Assembly: GCA_963995525.1 (NCBI GenBank)
Contig: OZ023205.1
Location: forward strand, 44,208,162-44,272,161
DNA from: Escarpia spicata
Taxonomy: Eukaryota > Annelida > Polychaeta > Sabellida > Siboglinidae
Direction of reading: 5' to 3'
DNA length: 64,000 nucleotides
Shown here: positions 1 to 12,690 of the stretch, one piece after another
Numbering within the stretch: the first letter of the stretch is position 1
Layout: each line of letters starts with the position of its first letter
The notes under the pieces: generated by a model
Databases searched by the model: none
The model's input: only the letters and a program-made list of their open reading frames with translations
Told to the model about the DNA's origin: nothing
Translations under genes and position numbers: made by a program

Positions 1-1265
1 CCTGATCTTAGTGACACAATATTCGTACGCCGACTTCGAACATGCCTCGTAGTCAGCGGAACCCAACCAACATTGAAGAAGGACATGACTTGCAATCTTT
101 CGACTACGTCAGACTGACACCAACTAACCATGATTTCAATTGGACGTGTGGATACTCTAGCAGACTGACACCGACGCGACCCAACTAAACTAACACATAC
201 TCATCGGATCGGGGTGGGTCGGGCAAAAAAACGTCAGTGTATGCAAGGCTTTAGACTTGTGCTGCGTTCACCCAGAAAACCTTAAGAGGCTTAACTTAAA
301 CCGGTTTATCACGTACACTTGTTCGCTATGCAGTGCGTCCTGTCTACAATATCGTTCCAAGCCACATCGCTGCGTACATGTGAAGTTAAACCGCTTACGC
401 TCTATTTGAACGCAGCATAAAACCCTGATTTATTATTTAATGACTTGCATCATCGTGGGGGAAGCAGAACACGTAATATGATATATATATATATATATGT
501 TTATAATTCCCATATAATTGATGGATCCAGTACGTCATTGTTTGCCTACGTCACAATAGTGGCACAGCTTCTGCGATTTCAATCTTTGACGCGTGCAGTT
601 CTCGCTTAAGCAAATATTCCCGAAGTGTTTTGCTTTATGGAAATGTATTAGATCGGAAAAATCAACAGAATATTCGACGGAATTCCAGGCAGTTGCATTT
701 GTTCGGCAGCCATTTTGATGGCTTGACTGACATTGTTGCTGTGCAGTTTGGCTACGTCACAGTCAACATTTTGCGCGTGACCTCCCTCAAGCTTTGCCTT
801 TGCCACCAATGTCAGTGCTACCAAATATACGTGGATTACATTACTATTGCTGTATGACACCTCATAAATCAAACATCCCCGCATACACTTCTAACTTTAT
901 AAACTTCGTTTTATGTTTTTTTTGTGACCAGGATTTAAACAAAATATATGACGGAATGTCGACACCTGCCATGTGTTGGCAGCCATTTTGATGGCTTGGC
1001 GGACTTTGTTGCTATGCTGTAGGTAACGCGATGGAGAAGTCAATATCATTTTCCAGCGAATTGCTATTGCGTCATTGATACCAGGGTGTTTCTTTGCTCT
1101 CTTGCAGTATTGTATCAATGACACTGACAGGAGGAGAAAGAACCGTTCACGATGTTGGGTCTTACGGTGGGTCAGGGTTCATCAGCCTTGCAGTGATGCT
1201 GGCCACTAGCGGCAGATGTCGCACATCAGGTAGAATTTTGATCTTGTCGTAATGGGAATATGAGT
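1..1265. other. Host non-coding DNA, no gene recognised
   Basis: No reading frame here looks coding on either strand. There is a short (AT)n run near 480-499 and an imperfect direct repeat listed separately. The base composition is ordinary for the AT-rich host DNA of this window. Confidence 0.5.
704..1026. repeat. Imperfect direct repeat, two copies about 275 bp apart
   Basis: The block GGCAGCCATTTTGATGGCTT occurs at about 705 and again at 978, each followed by a diverged 'gac(a/t)ttgttgct' stretch. The similarity extends for roughly 45-60 bp. It may be a fragment of an old interspersed repeat. Confidence 0.5.
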
Positions 1266-1280
1266 GCCTAAGGGTGGCTC

Positions 1281-1329
1281 TCTCTCTCTCTCCCCGCCTC
1301 TCTCTCTCTCCCTCTCTCTCATTCTCACA

Positions 1330-1416
<87 letters not shown>

Positions 1417-1543
1417 TCTCTCTCTCTCTCTCTTTCTATGTCTCTTTCATTCTCACTCTCTCTCTCATTCTCACTCTCACTCTCTCTTTCTCTCTCTCTC
1501 TTTCTCTCTCTCTTTCATTCTCACTCTCTCTCTCTTTTTCTCA

Positions 1544-1575
<32 letters not shown>

Positions 1576-1610
1576 TTCATTCTCACTCTCTCTCTCTCTC
1601 TCTCTCTCAT

Positions 1611-1671
<61 letters not shown>

Positions 1672-1680
1672 ATTCTCACT

Positions 1681-1733
<53 letters not shown>

Positions 1734-1764
1734 TCTCTCTTTCTATCTCTCTTTCATTCTCACT

Positions 1765-1829
<65 letters not shown>

Positions 1830-1907
1830 CTCACTCTCACTCTCTCTTTCTCTCTCTCTCTCTTTCTCTCTCTCTCTTTCATTCTCACTCTCTCTCTCTT
1901 TTTCTCA

Positions 1908-1939
<32 letters not shown>

Positions 1940-1946
1940 TTCATTC

Positions 1947-1988
<42 letters not shown>

Positions 1989-2018
1989 GATCTCTCCTCT
2001 CTCTCTTCTCTGTCTCTA
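1281..2018. repeat. CT-rich microsatellite with internal (TCACTC)n
   Basis: A pyrimidine tract of (CT)n with a long (CACTCT)n block near 1325-1415 and another near 1680-1730. A composite of CATTCTCACTC, CTTTTTCTCATTC and CTCCC segments near 1506-1600 recurs near 1875-1960, a higher-order duplication. It runs directly into the assembly gap. Long Ser/Leu or Arg/Glu reading frames over it are artefacts. Confidence 0.95.
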
Positions 2019-2218
2019 NNNNNNNNNNNNNNNNNNNNNNNNNNNNNNNNNNNNNNNNNNNNNNNNNNNNNNNNNNNNNNNNNNNNNNNNNNNNNNNNNN
2101 NNNNNNNNNNNNNNNNNNNNNNNNNNNNNNNNNNNNNNNNNNNNNNNNNNNNNNNNNNNNNNNNNNNNNNNNNNNNNNNNNNNNNNNNNNNNNNNNNNNN
2201 NNNNNNNNNNNNNNNNNN
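2019..2218. other. Assembly gap of 200 Ns
   Basis: Exactly 200 undetermined bases at the edge of the CT-rich tract. The round number suggests a scaffolding gap of unknown true size. Confidence 0.99.
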
Positions 2219-2347
2219 GATTAACTTCGTATTATGACCAGTTCTAAGATACTGCAACAATCTAGATAGTAGTTGGGATGCTTACTGATAACGGTGACGA
2301 TACTGTCTTGATAATTGTAATTAGAACATTACCATGTTCCTTTATAG

Positions 2348-2698
2348 AGGCCTATGATAGACAACTTGTGGAGTTGGCGGGGCTCGAGTTGGATCCGCCG
2401 GTGTCGGCAACAGAGACGGTGCAAATAATCGACGCCTACACCGACACCTGCCTCGCTCTGACACACACAGACACGTACACGTTCTCAACGGGTGCGAGAC
2501 GCTGGTTTCCACAGCCGCGGGGGAAATGTATGCGTCCTGGACTCAGCATCAAGAGACGTGTTCCGGACGCAGTCAAGACATCTTTCACCGTCACGATCGC
2601 TGGTCGCCACCTCGTCTGTTCCAACTCCCACTTCGAGGTGTTGATTAGAAAAACCGTTTGGCCGGAATGCGAAATGTACTGTGATGCATGGCCAGGCA
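2348..2698 (+). CDS. Possible host exon, phase 1-1, unknown domain
   Basis: A single open frame is bounded by an acceptor-like 'tttatag' at 2341-2347 and a strong donor GTGAGT at 2699. The exon is 351 nt (117 codons) and enters and leaves in phase 1, the symmetric phase common for extracellular domain exons. The local GC content is clearly higher than the flanks. The peptide has five cysteines (in DTC, GKC, LVC, PEC and MYC contexts) and no membrane segment. I do not recognise the domain and see no partner exon nearby. A chance frame with chance splice signals is the alternative. Confidence 0.4.
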
Positions 2699-2739
2699 GT
2701 GAGTAGAAGGATCTTAAAAGTCAACATTAACAATAGGAC

Positions 2740-5335
2740 TAGTTTCTCGTAGTCCTAGCATACGACAAGAGGATGTTGTAAAACTGCACAATGTTGGGTT
2801 TTTTCTGTAAAGGAGATGAGTAAAGGGGAATGGGCTATAATGGGTTATTTTAAGCACGAACATATTCAATGGAAATCACTAGAGAGTGCTGGCGGTGATG
2901 ACCAACAGTTTCTGCTTGTAATGCAAGACTGTTTTCTTATTCAACATATTTTGGAACCAACCAGAGGTGGGAATGTGTTGGATTTAGTGTGCTCTTCTCA
3001 GAAGAAATTAGTTGATAAAGTGAACGTTTATGAACCTCTGGGATCTAGTGATAATAATCAGATCCATTTTAATATAAAAGCACAATCAGGGAATAATTAT
3101 AAAAAGCAACGGAGGATAAACTTCAACAAAGGCAACTATAAACAGATGAGAAAATATTTAGCACACATAGATTGGACTAGCTTAACGAAGAACAAGACAG
3201 CAACAGAATGCTGGACCGTTTTGAAAGATGAAATTTAGGGCATTATTAAAAGATTTGTTCCACTGAAAAGGCAAGGGAAATTATCCTGGGAGAAACCCCT
3301 TTCAAAGCAGACTATACGTAAGGTTGCTTGGGCTTGGAGTACCTCAGGGTTCCGTTTAGTGACTCATTTTGTTTACGTTGTACTTCCAGCCCCTGTCAGA
3401 TGTGGTTTGTGCTCATGTGTGCAATTTTCACAAGTATGCTGATTGTACGGAGCTGTCAAAAAGTGCTCCTCGTTATGCGTTTTGTACAATCCAGTCCAGC
3501 ATTCATGATTGCATTGATGACGTCTTATCTTGGATGAATAGCAATATACTGATGTTGAACACTAATGAAACAGAAGAAAACTGTTCGTGCTTCACCTCGT
3601 CTCAGATTGGTAGACAGTGATTCTGTAGACATCGGTGGTAGTAATATCCCATACAAAATGTCAGAAAAATACCTTGGAATTATAACTGATCAGACACTCT
3701 CCACGCAGGAACAAATCAGCAGTGTTTGTCGTGCCTCTCTTTTTGAATTAACACCTATTGCGTCCATCCGGCCGTATCTTTCTAAAATCGCCTCTGCTTT
3801 AATACCTTCCCGTCTTGATTATTGTAGTTCGGTTTTTCCTGGTCTGCCTGCTGTAGAGATAAGTCGATCACAGAGGGTTCAGAGCAGTGCAGCACGGCTC
3901 TTTCTACATTCCAAACGTCACGCACCCTCCAGTCCTGAATGAAAACAAATAACCTGGAGGATACCACCGAAACTGCTTAAGGAAATTGTAGAACAAATCA
4001 GTACGCCACTTGCTATATTCTTTAACATGTCAGTTAAAGAGGGAATCGTTCCATTAGAATGGAAAGAAGCAAACATTCGTCATTATTTAAAAAGGATTCG
4101 AGGAGCAAGGCAGAGAATTACAGACCAGTTAGTTTAACATAAGTTTTATGCAAATTACAAAAAACGCTTATAAGAGACTACATGGTGGAATTCCTTGTAA
4201 AACACAAATTAATAAATCAATCTCAACATGGGTTTTGGGAAGAAATTACCATGTGGTTAGACAATGGTTCACCGGTGGATGTTGTCTACTTAGATTTACA
4301 GAAAGCGTTTCATAAAAGTTTGTTGCTTAAATTTAAAGCATAATTAAAAAAAAGTATGGTATAAAATGATGGGATGGTGTGATCAGCTGGATAAAAATAA
4401 GGTTTACAGAGAGAAGACAAAGAGTAACAGTGAGAGAAATATAGGGAGGAGACGTCAAATTGGCAACCAATTTTTAGTGGAGTGCCACAGGATCAGTGTT
4501 GGGACCTATATTATTCTTGATATGGATTTGGAGGTTGATATATCAAGCAAAATGCTGAAATTCGTAGAAGATATAAAAGTGTTCAGGAGATTTACAACAG
4601 ATGCAGATAAACACACTTTACATGATGATCTAGCGAAATTACTCAAATGGTCTGAAAAATGGCAAATGTTATTCAATTTTGAGAGAAGTGTAAATGCATT
4701 CACATAGGACATGGAAATGTGAACAAAGAATACATAATGGTGGATACCATATTAGGTAAACCAATAAAGGAAAAGGAGTTAAGAGTGACAGTTTGTGCTG
4801 ACATGAAAGTTTCAGAGCAATGTGGAATTGCTACTTCAAAGGGTAACCAAATACTAGGGCTAATTAGAAGAAATATTATGTATAAGGACAAACAGCTGAT
4901 TGTACCATTGTACAAATCAATAGTTAGACCTAATTTGGAATATTGCATACAAACATGGCGGCCATATTGTAAGAACGGCATAGATAAGCTAGAAAGAGTA
5001 CAAAGAAGAGCAACTACGCTGATTCCTGAAGTGAACGATCTTAGTTATGAAAGACGCCTATTAGAATGCGGGTTGACAACATTAGAGACTAGGAGACAAA
5101 ACAAGAGGAGACCACACAGAAGTTTTAAAAATATTGAATGGTTGTGAAGATATTGATAGAAATATTTTCTTCAAAATTAAAGAAGACAGTAGAAGCCGAA
5201 GGTTCGATGCGGCATTAGTCTTAGAACATTATAGGTTAGATGTGAGAAAATACTCATTCTCTCAGAGGACAATAAATGACTGGAACACATAATCTGATGA
5301 TAATGTTAATGCTTAAAAAATAAAATTGACCGCTA
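2740..5335 (+). pseudogene. Decayed CR1-like LINE (endonuclease + RT), interrupted by another LINE
   Basis: The 2816-3238 frame matches the C-terminal AP-endonuclease of the CR1 family in the inverted repeat (IQWKSLES, EPLGSSDNNQIHF). From 3950 to 5330 come reverse-transcriptase pieces in several frames: 'KLLKEIVEQISTPLA', a motif-A-like LDLQKAF, then 4719-5147 with ADMKVSEQCGIA and VRPNLEYCIQTWRPY. Many stops and frameshifts make it inactive. A second LINE fragment (about 3320-3945) interrupts it. The full family layout is better preserved at 18,880-24,620. Confidence 0.85.
3320..3945 (+). mobile_element. Nested L2/CR1-type LINE RT fragment
   Basis: The 3369-3620 and 3565-3942 frames encode a reverse-transcriptase C-terminal part (MNSNILMLNTNET, EKYLGIITDQTL, IPSRLDYCSSVFPGLPA, RVQSSAARL). 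This family differs from the surrounding CR1. Host-element similarity stops before it and resumes after it, so it is an insertion or rearranged piece. Frame shifts near 3600 and a short C-terminus show it is dead. Confidence 0.75.
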
Positions 5336-5344
5336 TCAGGGGAG

Positions 5345-6425
5345 CTCGGGTTATACGTAGTTGGACAATTGTTGGACTCTCGAATATGCAAATGCTTCCT
5401 TGTCCGCATGCCGTCTGGAGTTTGTAGCTCTGGACAGCCATATCAGTAGCGGTGTTATGTGACAGAATTTCTTGGCGCCATCGACTAGGCGGGCCGCCCA
5501 GTTCTGTACCCTCTGCAGTCGTTGCATTTGTTTCTGCGGCAGTCGGTGGAGCATTGCGTTGTCTACGTCAAGTCTGCTGGTGATAAACACATGTATTACT
5601 TGCTCTCTCGTTTCCGTTTTTAGAAACCGTCTGACTCTTGCGATGTTGCGTAGATTAAAAATGGCAGATCTGCACTCTGCAGTCACATGTGTGTCCATCG
5701 GCATTAAACTGCACACCATGATTTCGTACGTCATGAGTTACAGTGACCAAGCAATCACCAATGCGTATTTTGTGTGGTTCGATTTTCGAAGTCGTTGGAC
5801 AGAACCGAACAAAATGACTTCTGTTTTTGAGTCATTCAGTGTCGCGACAACAACAAGTTCTATTGTTTTGGATAAGTAGGGTAGATTATACACTGGTCTG
5901 TTGTTAATCAAGACGTCTTTTTCCAGGCTCGGTTTCTTGAGTACTGGCTTGACGTGCGCACAATATCTAAGAAGCCATGTCAGCATGAGATCGTGTTGTG
6001 TTCACAAGATATCACTGACGATGACTTTAACAGCGTTCCAATTCCAGGCTCAGGGTTCTGGTTCAGCAATGACGTCGACATTGTTAACATGCTCACTTAG
6101 TTCGGACCGAATTTTCAATATCTTTTCCGAGAAACAAATCAGAGAATCGCGTTGCCAGTGTGTCGAACCAGTCACATGGCGGCAGTGGTGTGTTGTTTTC
6201 AGTGTGTAGGAGCTTGGCAACAATTTTGAACAGTTGCTTCTGGTCGCCACATTCGTCGGCGATGTGACTAATGTGATATTTGAGTTTTGCAAGGTGCACA
6301 AATGAAGTGACGAGCTGGCGCTGGAGGCAGTAAGCAATCCTGTCACATTCCTGACCAGATGTTCGTCATCTTCGTTCCAGCTGTCTTCTAACACACTTCT
6401 GTGATCGTATGTCGTCGTCATACCA
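5345..6425 (-). pseudogene. Decayed L2/CR1-type LINE RT fragment (same family as in the palindrome arms)
   Basis: Read on the minus strand, three broken frames (6421-6050, 5986-5738, 5734-5351) carry ISLICFSEKILKIRSEL-like, KPVLKKPSLEKDVLINNRP and RLQRVQNWAARLVDGAKKFCHITPLL-type segments (only pieces quoted). They match the LINE at 25,020-26,730 and 30,100-31,810. The middle of the RT, including the catalytic region, is missing. A short CR1 3'-end-like piece sits at 5385-5440. Confidence 0.8.
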
Positions 6426-9000
6426 CGGCGTGTGTGATCGTACAGTCACTGTGCGTGTCATTAACGGCGAATGCTTGTCAATGATGGCAACAATGGTTTT
6501 ATTGTACATGTCGACAGCGTACGATTAGATGTTTGAACGTTGAAAACACATGTTGAGATTCCCTCAATCAGTTCGATGGTGTAACTATTAATTGAGTTTA
6601 CTATCATAGTTTCTACAGTTAAAATGTTAAGTATAACTAAAGTCGTCGTATTGTATCTTCAACTATAATATATACCGTGTCAGACCATGAATTACGAAAT
6701 TGTCCTTCACGATATTGAACATTATTTATTTCAAGATATGACAATGTTTCTACTCGATATATATGCTATCGGAAAGAGTTCGCGGCATCCATAATATATG
6801 TTAATTTGTATGGTATTACTGACTGAACAACAAACGTTTCAGGACAACTTGCTACATGATTTATCTTGGATTCGTGGATGAAATATATGAGTCAAATTCG
6901 CCCATCCATGTTCATAATATGATCAATATCATGTGTGTATATGATACGTATTCTACGTTGAATTTTTTTTGTTTCTCACAATAAATTATTTATGTGGTGT
7001 AATCTTAATATATACACCAAAATTCTGTATGTACACGTTTTCATTTTTCACTCCGGCGTCATATGTTATTCCATAGGTTACATTGTATTGTGTATGTAGT
7101 CGTGTAGTGTGTATTGCGCAATTTTCAAATTGCGAACAAGATTTCGGTTATGTTAAATGCAATTTGGCTGGCTGGATACCTTCATCATAATTATTTATGC
7201 TAGTATAAAGAGCACGATTTTAAACATTTAGGAATAGACAGCTTGTAGTGGGGATTGGTGTGTTGTAGTGTGGGGTAGTGTGGTGTAGTGAGGTGTGGTG
7301 TGCTGTGGCATGGCGTGGCGTAGTCGTGATATTTTATTCCATTACAAATTATATATTCATGTGGCTTTTACTTAATGTGATTTTTCCGGCGTGACTGTTT
7401 AGTCCGTATGTTACATTCCGTGGTGTAAATAGATGCGTAGTATTTATTGTGTATATCTTTCGGCGTGATATACTATTCCATAGGTTACAGAGTATTATGT
7501 ACGTAGACGTGCAGTGGTTGCTGGGTGTGAGTTTTGGCGTGATATTTTATTTCATATGATACTCTGTGGTATATAAGTAATATATTATTGACATGATTTT
7601 TATTCCAGGGGTTTCATTGTTTAGTGTAAGTCGTTGTGCAGTGTTTAGTTAGTGTAGGTTTTAAGTTTTATTACATATATATTTTACTGCATAACCTGTC
7701 TTGTTATACTACATTTATGAACAATCACTTCAATCAATTAATGCTACGTATATTTAATATTAACGATATTCATTATTTTGTGACTTTTCTTAAATGAACA
7801 TTGGCGTATATAATAAAAAAACACCAATTGTGTTATCAATGTGACCTTTTTGTAAGTTTGTGAAAACCCACTAGTGTATGCGTGATTGCCCTTGTTATGG
7901 CACAGACTAAGTAATTAGCACAAACATGCCTGTTTGCATTACTAATAAACATAATTAGATAACTTTTGTATCGCCTAAATCCCTGGAAACCAAGGCGCTT
8001 CACTGGAATAAGTTAGGAATGCGAAACTTGTATTTCGTAAAAACAAACAAAGATGTTGATTTGGTAGAATTTTGTGTGAGTGTGTGTGTATGTGTGTGTG
8101 TGTGTGTGTGTGTGGGTGTGTGTGTGTGAGTGTGTGTGTGAGTGCGTGTGTGTGTGTGTTAGTATGTTCACATTCGTGAATGGATTAATAACCCTGATTT
8201 TCATGGTTTTTAATTACATGTATTATTATTTTCACTCGTACATGACATTTATGAAAATCACTAATGCATAAAATCTACAACAAACACATTTCAGCTTTTT
8301 GTGTATGTCATAATTACACCCACGTGAGCTTAGAACTGCAGCACTATTGCTGTCGTTATTTCACTACAAATTCCTATGTTTGTTTAATATCACATATATG
8401 TATTTATGTATACATTCAGAGGCGGAGTAAGTGGTATTTGGGCCCTGGTTCAAATTTTGATTGTGACGCCCGCCATCGAAAGCCAACCCATGGCCAAGGT
8501 GTCCATGCTATCATTTGTTAATGAACTTTATTTAATATAACATTTTATTTGATCTTACCAAAAATGCTTAAATGCAGATTACCAAATATAGATAAGCAAG
8601 CGAAAAATGAACAACTCAAAACTTATCCCCAAAACGGTTTTTGAACGATTGCTAGTAGCATTACGGTTCGTCGGATCCCAACAATATTGACATCGTTTGA
8701 AAGCTTACGCTTTCTGCTAGCTATTCAAGCAATAACATGATTTCCTGATAACTATTCCTAAAAAAAGTATAAACGGATTTACAATCGTGCCCGTTCCTGT
8801 GTCTTAGACACTGCAAACGATGTTGGTTCGTCGACGCAGTTCAGCAATCTAACGATTGAGGCACCACTATCTGTTTTCATGGTATAAGCTCCACATATTT
8901 TCAAAGGGCTGCTAAAATGACATAGGCGTGTCATCACAATCACGTATATCAACGAACCAACGCAACGAATTGTAATCCAGCGGTTGGCGTACTTTATTGT
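6426..9000. other. Non-coding host DNA with degenerate tandem repeats
   Basis: No supported gene. About 7050-7660 holds a degenerate tandem array: blocks starting 'ggcgtgata' followed by 'ttccataggttaca', then a 'gtgt(a/g)tagt' stretch, recur at about 7050, 7385, 7460, 7534 and 7590. A (GT)n microsatellite with GTGAG interruptions covers 8074-8159. At 8419 'cagaggcgga' resembles a hAT-type terminus, but no partner terminus is visible. Confidence 0.6.
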
Positions 9001-9560
9001 GACGTCACGCCGGCGTAGATATATATCGGTGTCGCTGCGATCAAAGCACATCAGTTTCGCCGCGGTTTAAAAGTGAGTAGAGCTTATAATATGAAATCAA
9101 GAAATGGCGAAGTGCGCATGTCTGAACCTATGCGAGGAAAACAGCGCCGCAATCGGAAAATTAATGTACTGAGTACCCGCCACCAACATCATTCGGAATC
9201 GTACAGAACACCGAAAACGGCACGATTGTAGTTGCTCCATGAAAGGTTACCGGGAAATCTAGATGACGCTAGAATAACAAAAAGCGCATCCCTTCAAATT
9301 ATGCCAAGATCGTCGGGATAGGACGAGTCGTGAAGTGGTAGCGACCGTAGAATGTCATGTTTGGACGTGTTCCAAATTGTTCATTTTTCGCTCTCTCTCT
9401 ATATATATTTGATATTAATTTATACAGCCAAGAAAAATAAAAATGATATTATGTAAATGGAGTCAAATAAACTCTCTTTCATTCTTAACACTGTGTTATT
9501 CGCCACGTTTTAGGTCCCCGTCGGCAACATTATGGCGACTTCCAGAGCATTTGGCGGTCG
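9000..9560 (+). mobile_element. Possible decayed Ty3/Gypsy LTR-like segment
   Basis: The segment has a TATA-like 'agatatatatcgg' at about 9017, AATAAA-like signals near 9430 and 9465, a 'ctctctttcattctt' end-like run, and 'TGGCGACTTCCAGAG' at about 9534. The last resembles the primer-binding-site context that follows many Gypsy LTRs. No gag/pol and no second LTR are visible, so the call is weak. Confidence 0.2.
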
Positions 9561-10607
9561 TGGATACCACGAAGCCGTGTTTGTATAAATAGAAACAGTT
9601 GTGTATTGCACACATTTCCAATATTAAAATAGTCTACATAGTACAAACATAACATTAAATTGCATAATGTAACGCCGGAAAATAATTATCAAAACTTCAC
9701 ACTCAACAAATCTCACACGACTTTTGGTAACTTACTGAATAAGCTTTCTTATCCTTTATGGAGCGACCCAAATTCAGGCCGCGAGACGTGCATGGCGACT
9801 CGTATCTACAAACTGTTAACTTGTGAAATATTATGTTGATAAATCGCGATAAAATACATAGGCATAACATAAATTAATGGTGAATGAGAACTGATATTAA
9901 ACTTGCTTGTTGAACACTGACGAATCATCAATTCCCGGCCGTTCATTGGTTCATCGACGTAAAAACATGGCATCATGAACTAATAAATGAAAAGCAAAGA
10001 CGGCGGAAGGAGTTGAGAGGATTGTACAAGTTGTATATCGTTTGAAGGATATTTCGCTAACTTACTTCATGCTGGTGATAATAAGGACGCAAACAGTCCG
10101 ATAGACACTGCTGATTAAAGCGATGTTATGGGACAGTGTACTTTCAACGCTTCAATATGGAGTGAATTGAAAGCGGCCCCGATTTTCGTACAGTGTGCGT
10201 AGATTACACATTTTTGGCCCAATCAAGCAGACTATGACTGGCACATATCAGATACATGCGATACTAAAAATGTACGCAAAATAACGCGTCTACTTGAAAT
10301 GCCATGCGTCAACTTGAAATTATAGAATCACATGTTATTTAAAATCCACGCAAGATTTTGCATAAATTGATACTTGCCAACTTTGCTTTTGAATTCTGTG
10401 AGATTCATCAGCGGTTCAGCACGCCTCCAATGTCGCGCTGTCTCTCGACGGATCTTTACATCGAAAGGCGGGGGGTGATATTGGAGATTTGAAGCGAAAA
10501 CCCGGAAGATTTGCTTGTATTCTGGGAGATTGGAAGATACACCAAAAATAAGGGAGACCCCCAGAAATTACGGGAGAGTTGGGAGGTATATAAATGATTA
10601 ATCTCGC
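9561..10607. other. Non-coding host DNA, nothing recognised
   Basis: No reading frame with coding character and no clear repeat. Short A/T-rich stretches only. Confidence 0.4.
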
Positions 10608-11240
10608 ATGTGTCTGGTACGGGCAAGCGGGACGATAACGGTTCGGACAGTCACTGCCTCCTCATGCTCGCTCAGCTGGTATCTGCAACACAGGTTCTTA
10701 TACATGACAGTTTTTTTACAATGCTGCATAGCTGCTATGTTTATGTTAGCATTTCATGATTTCTTACGAATCGGGGAAGCTACCAGGCGTTCAGGTGTGC
10801 GCATAGCGAATCTTATACAGTTGGATGATCTGAAGTTTGTCAGGACCACACCAAAATCCCATGCAGCTTGCTTTACGCCATTATAAGCATCAATAAACCA
10901 ACAAGCTTGTTGTCCTTGAAATTGAATAACAATCTCAGTATTGTGCCCATCAAACGATACCTCCGGGCTCCGGGTTCCACCCCTGGCCCACTTTTTGTCT
11001 TTGCTAATAAAATGGCAATATCTGCATCATAGTTCGCCAATTTGCTGGCAGCATGCCTGAGGATGTGACACTAAAATGTATAAATGTCATTCCTTTCGAA
11101 TTGGGGCAGCTATGACAACTTCTTCCAATGGTCTTACGGATGTTCAGGTTCAAAGAATGGGAAGATGGAAATCTCCTGCCTTTCGTCAATACATTCGCAT
11201 CCCAATGATGCAGTCTTAACGTACATCTCATTCAGGCTAA
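10608..11240 (+). pseudogene. Tyrosine recombinase fragment (Crypton/DIRS-type)
   Basis: The 10608-10886 frame contains FMLAFHDFLRIGEAT, the Box I region with the catalytic arginine in RIGEAT. In another frame from about 11,085 the sequence reads CHSFRIGAA, the H-x-x-R motif, followed by QRMGRWKSPAFRQYIR, the typical Box II tail of tyrosine recombinases. The catalytic tyrosine in the tail is plausible (RQYIR). The two parts are out of frame and separated by stops, so the gene is dead. The family cannot be narrowed further from the sequence alone. Confidence 0.7.
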
Positions 11241-11911
11241 ATGCCCAGGTGCTGTTGCACTATTTAGAATGTATGCCATCCTGGCCATAACCTGCCTTCC
11301 CCGAACAAATGGAATGGTCCAGCAAGAGCATGCTGGGAAATACAGCTGGCTCGGTCACTTCGAATTCTCCGACAGCAAAGACAGTCCATTTTTAAGACAG
11401 AAGAAATTTCAAACCTCCGCCTCCTATTCAGACAAATCATGTTAATTGTTCGTATTTATGTTTATACGTTTTATGTACAACTATGTTTAAATGATTTATG
11501 ATGCCTGTCATATGGCGTGCCAGTCATATCAGATTAGTGACGTGCTACGTTGCTTTTATTGAACTGTATTTCAGCGTTGTTGTGGCCACTGATGTTAAGT
11601 AGGTTTGTGTTAGTATGTGCTCGCTAGATGGCGACGCCGCTGTGAACTTTTCCACGTGGTCATTGATATTACGTAGTTTTATCTTAGTATTTGATCGCAT
11701 GATGGCGATACCGCTTTGTACATTTACCATGGTATAGTCGGTTTGATGCATGTAAACTGCAATATTTTTAATGCTGGCTGTTATTATAATGCACAGATCC
11801 AGTTAAATGATTTCTGGTTACCATGAGGTGTTCCGGCAATAAACTTTGTCCGTTTTCGAACTTTACAATTGTTGTCATGTGTTGGTATTGTTGCATCAAA
11901 CAAGCTGCGGC

Positions 11912-12147
<236 letters not shown>

Positions 12148-12344
12148 GGGCTTTAACGAATGGTTTTCATTGGGGGAAGTACGACATAATTCTCATAACT
12201 ACTAAATCAACATGACTATTGCAGTATATTTTATACCAAATTACTCGTATTAATAATCGCCACCTTATCATTGTAAACTGATTGAACCCGTGTTTAATGG
12301 ATAATGTGTGGTGTTGTCAATTGTTGAACATAAACTTTTTCGTG

Positions 12345-12553
12345 CTACAACTACTACTGCTACTACTACTACTGCTGTTACTACTGCTACTAATACTGCT
12401 ACTACAGCTACTACTGCTACTACTGTTACTACTGCTACTACTGCAGCTACTGCTGCTACTGCTACTACTGCTGCTACTGCTACTACTGTTACTACTGCTG
12501 CTACTGCTAATACTGCTAATACTGCTACTACTGCTACTACTACTGCTACTGCA
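12345..12553. repeat. (CTA/CTG)n trinucleotide repeat
   Basis: An array of ACT/GCT-type trinucleotides with interspersed CTG, GTT and AAT units. The poly-Thr/Ala/Leu frames over it are artefacts. Confidence 0.95.
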
Positions 12554-12690
12554 TGCATGCATACTTGTATGTATGTATGTATGTATGTATGTATATATGG
12601 ATGTATATATGTATGTATGTACGTATGTATGTATGTATGTATATGTATATATATGTATATGTATATATATATATATGTGTGTGTGTGGTC
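12554..12690. repeat. (GTAT)n tetranucleotide and (GT)n repeat
   Basis: Follows the trinucleotide array directly: GTAT units degrade into (TA)n and then (GT)n. Three simple repeats within about 780 bp (11,912-12,690) form a cluster. Confidence 0.95.

Noticed and set aside
1264..2247. Long Ser/Leu reading frames over the CT-rich tract
   Set aside because: Translation of a microsatellite and of Ns; no coding signal.
8415..8460. hAT-like terminus 'cagaggcgga'
   Set aside because: No matching inverted terminus or 8-bp duplication found nearby.
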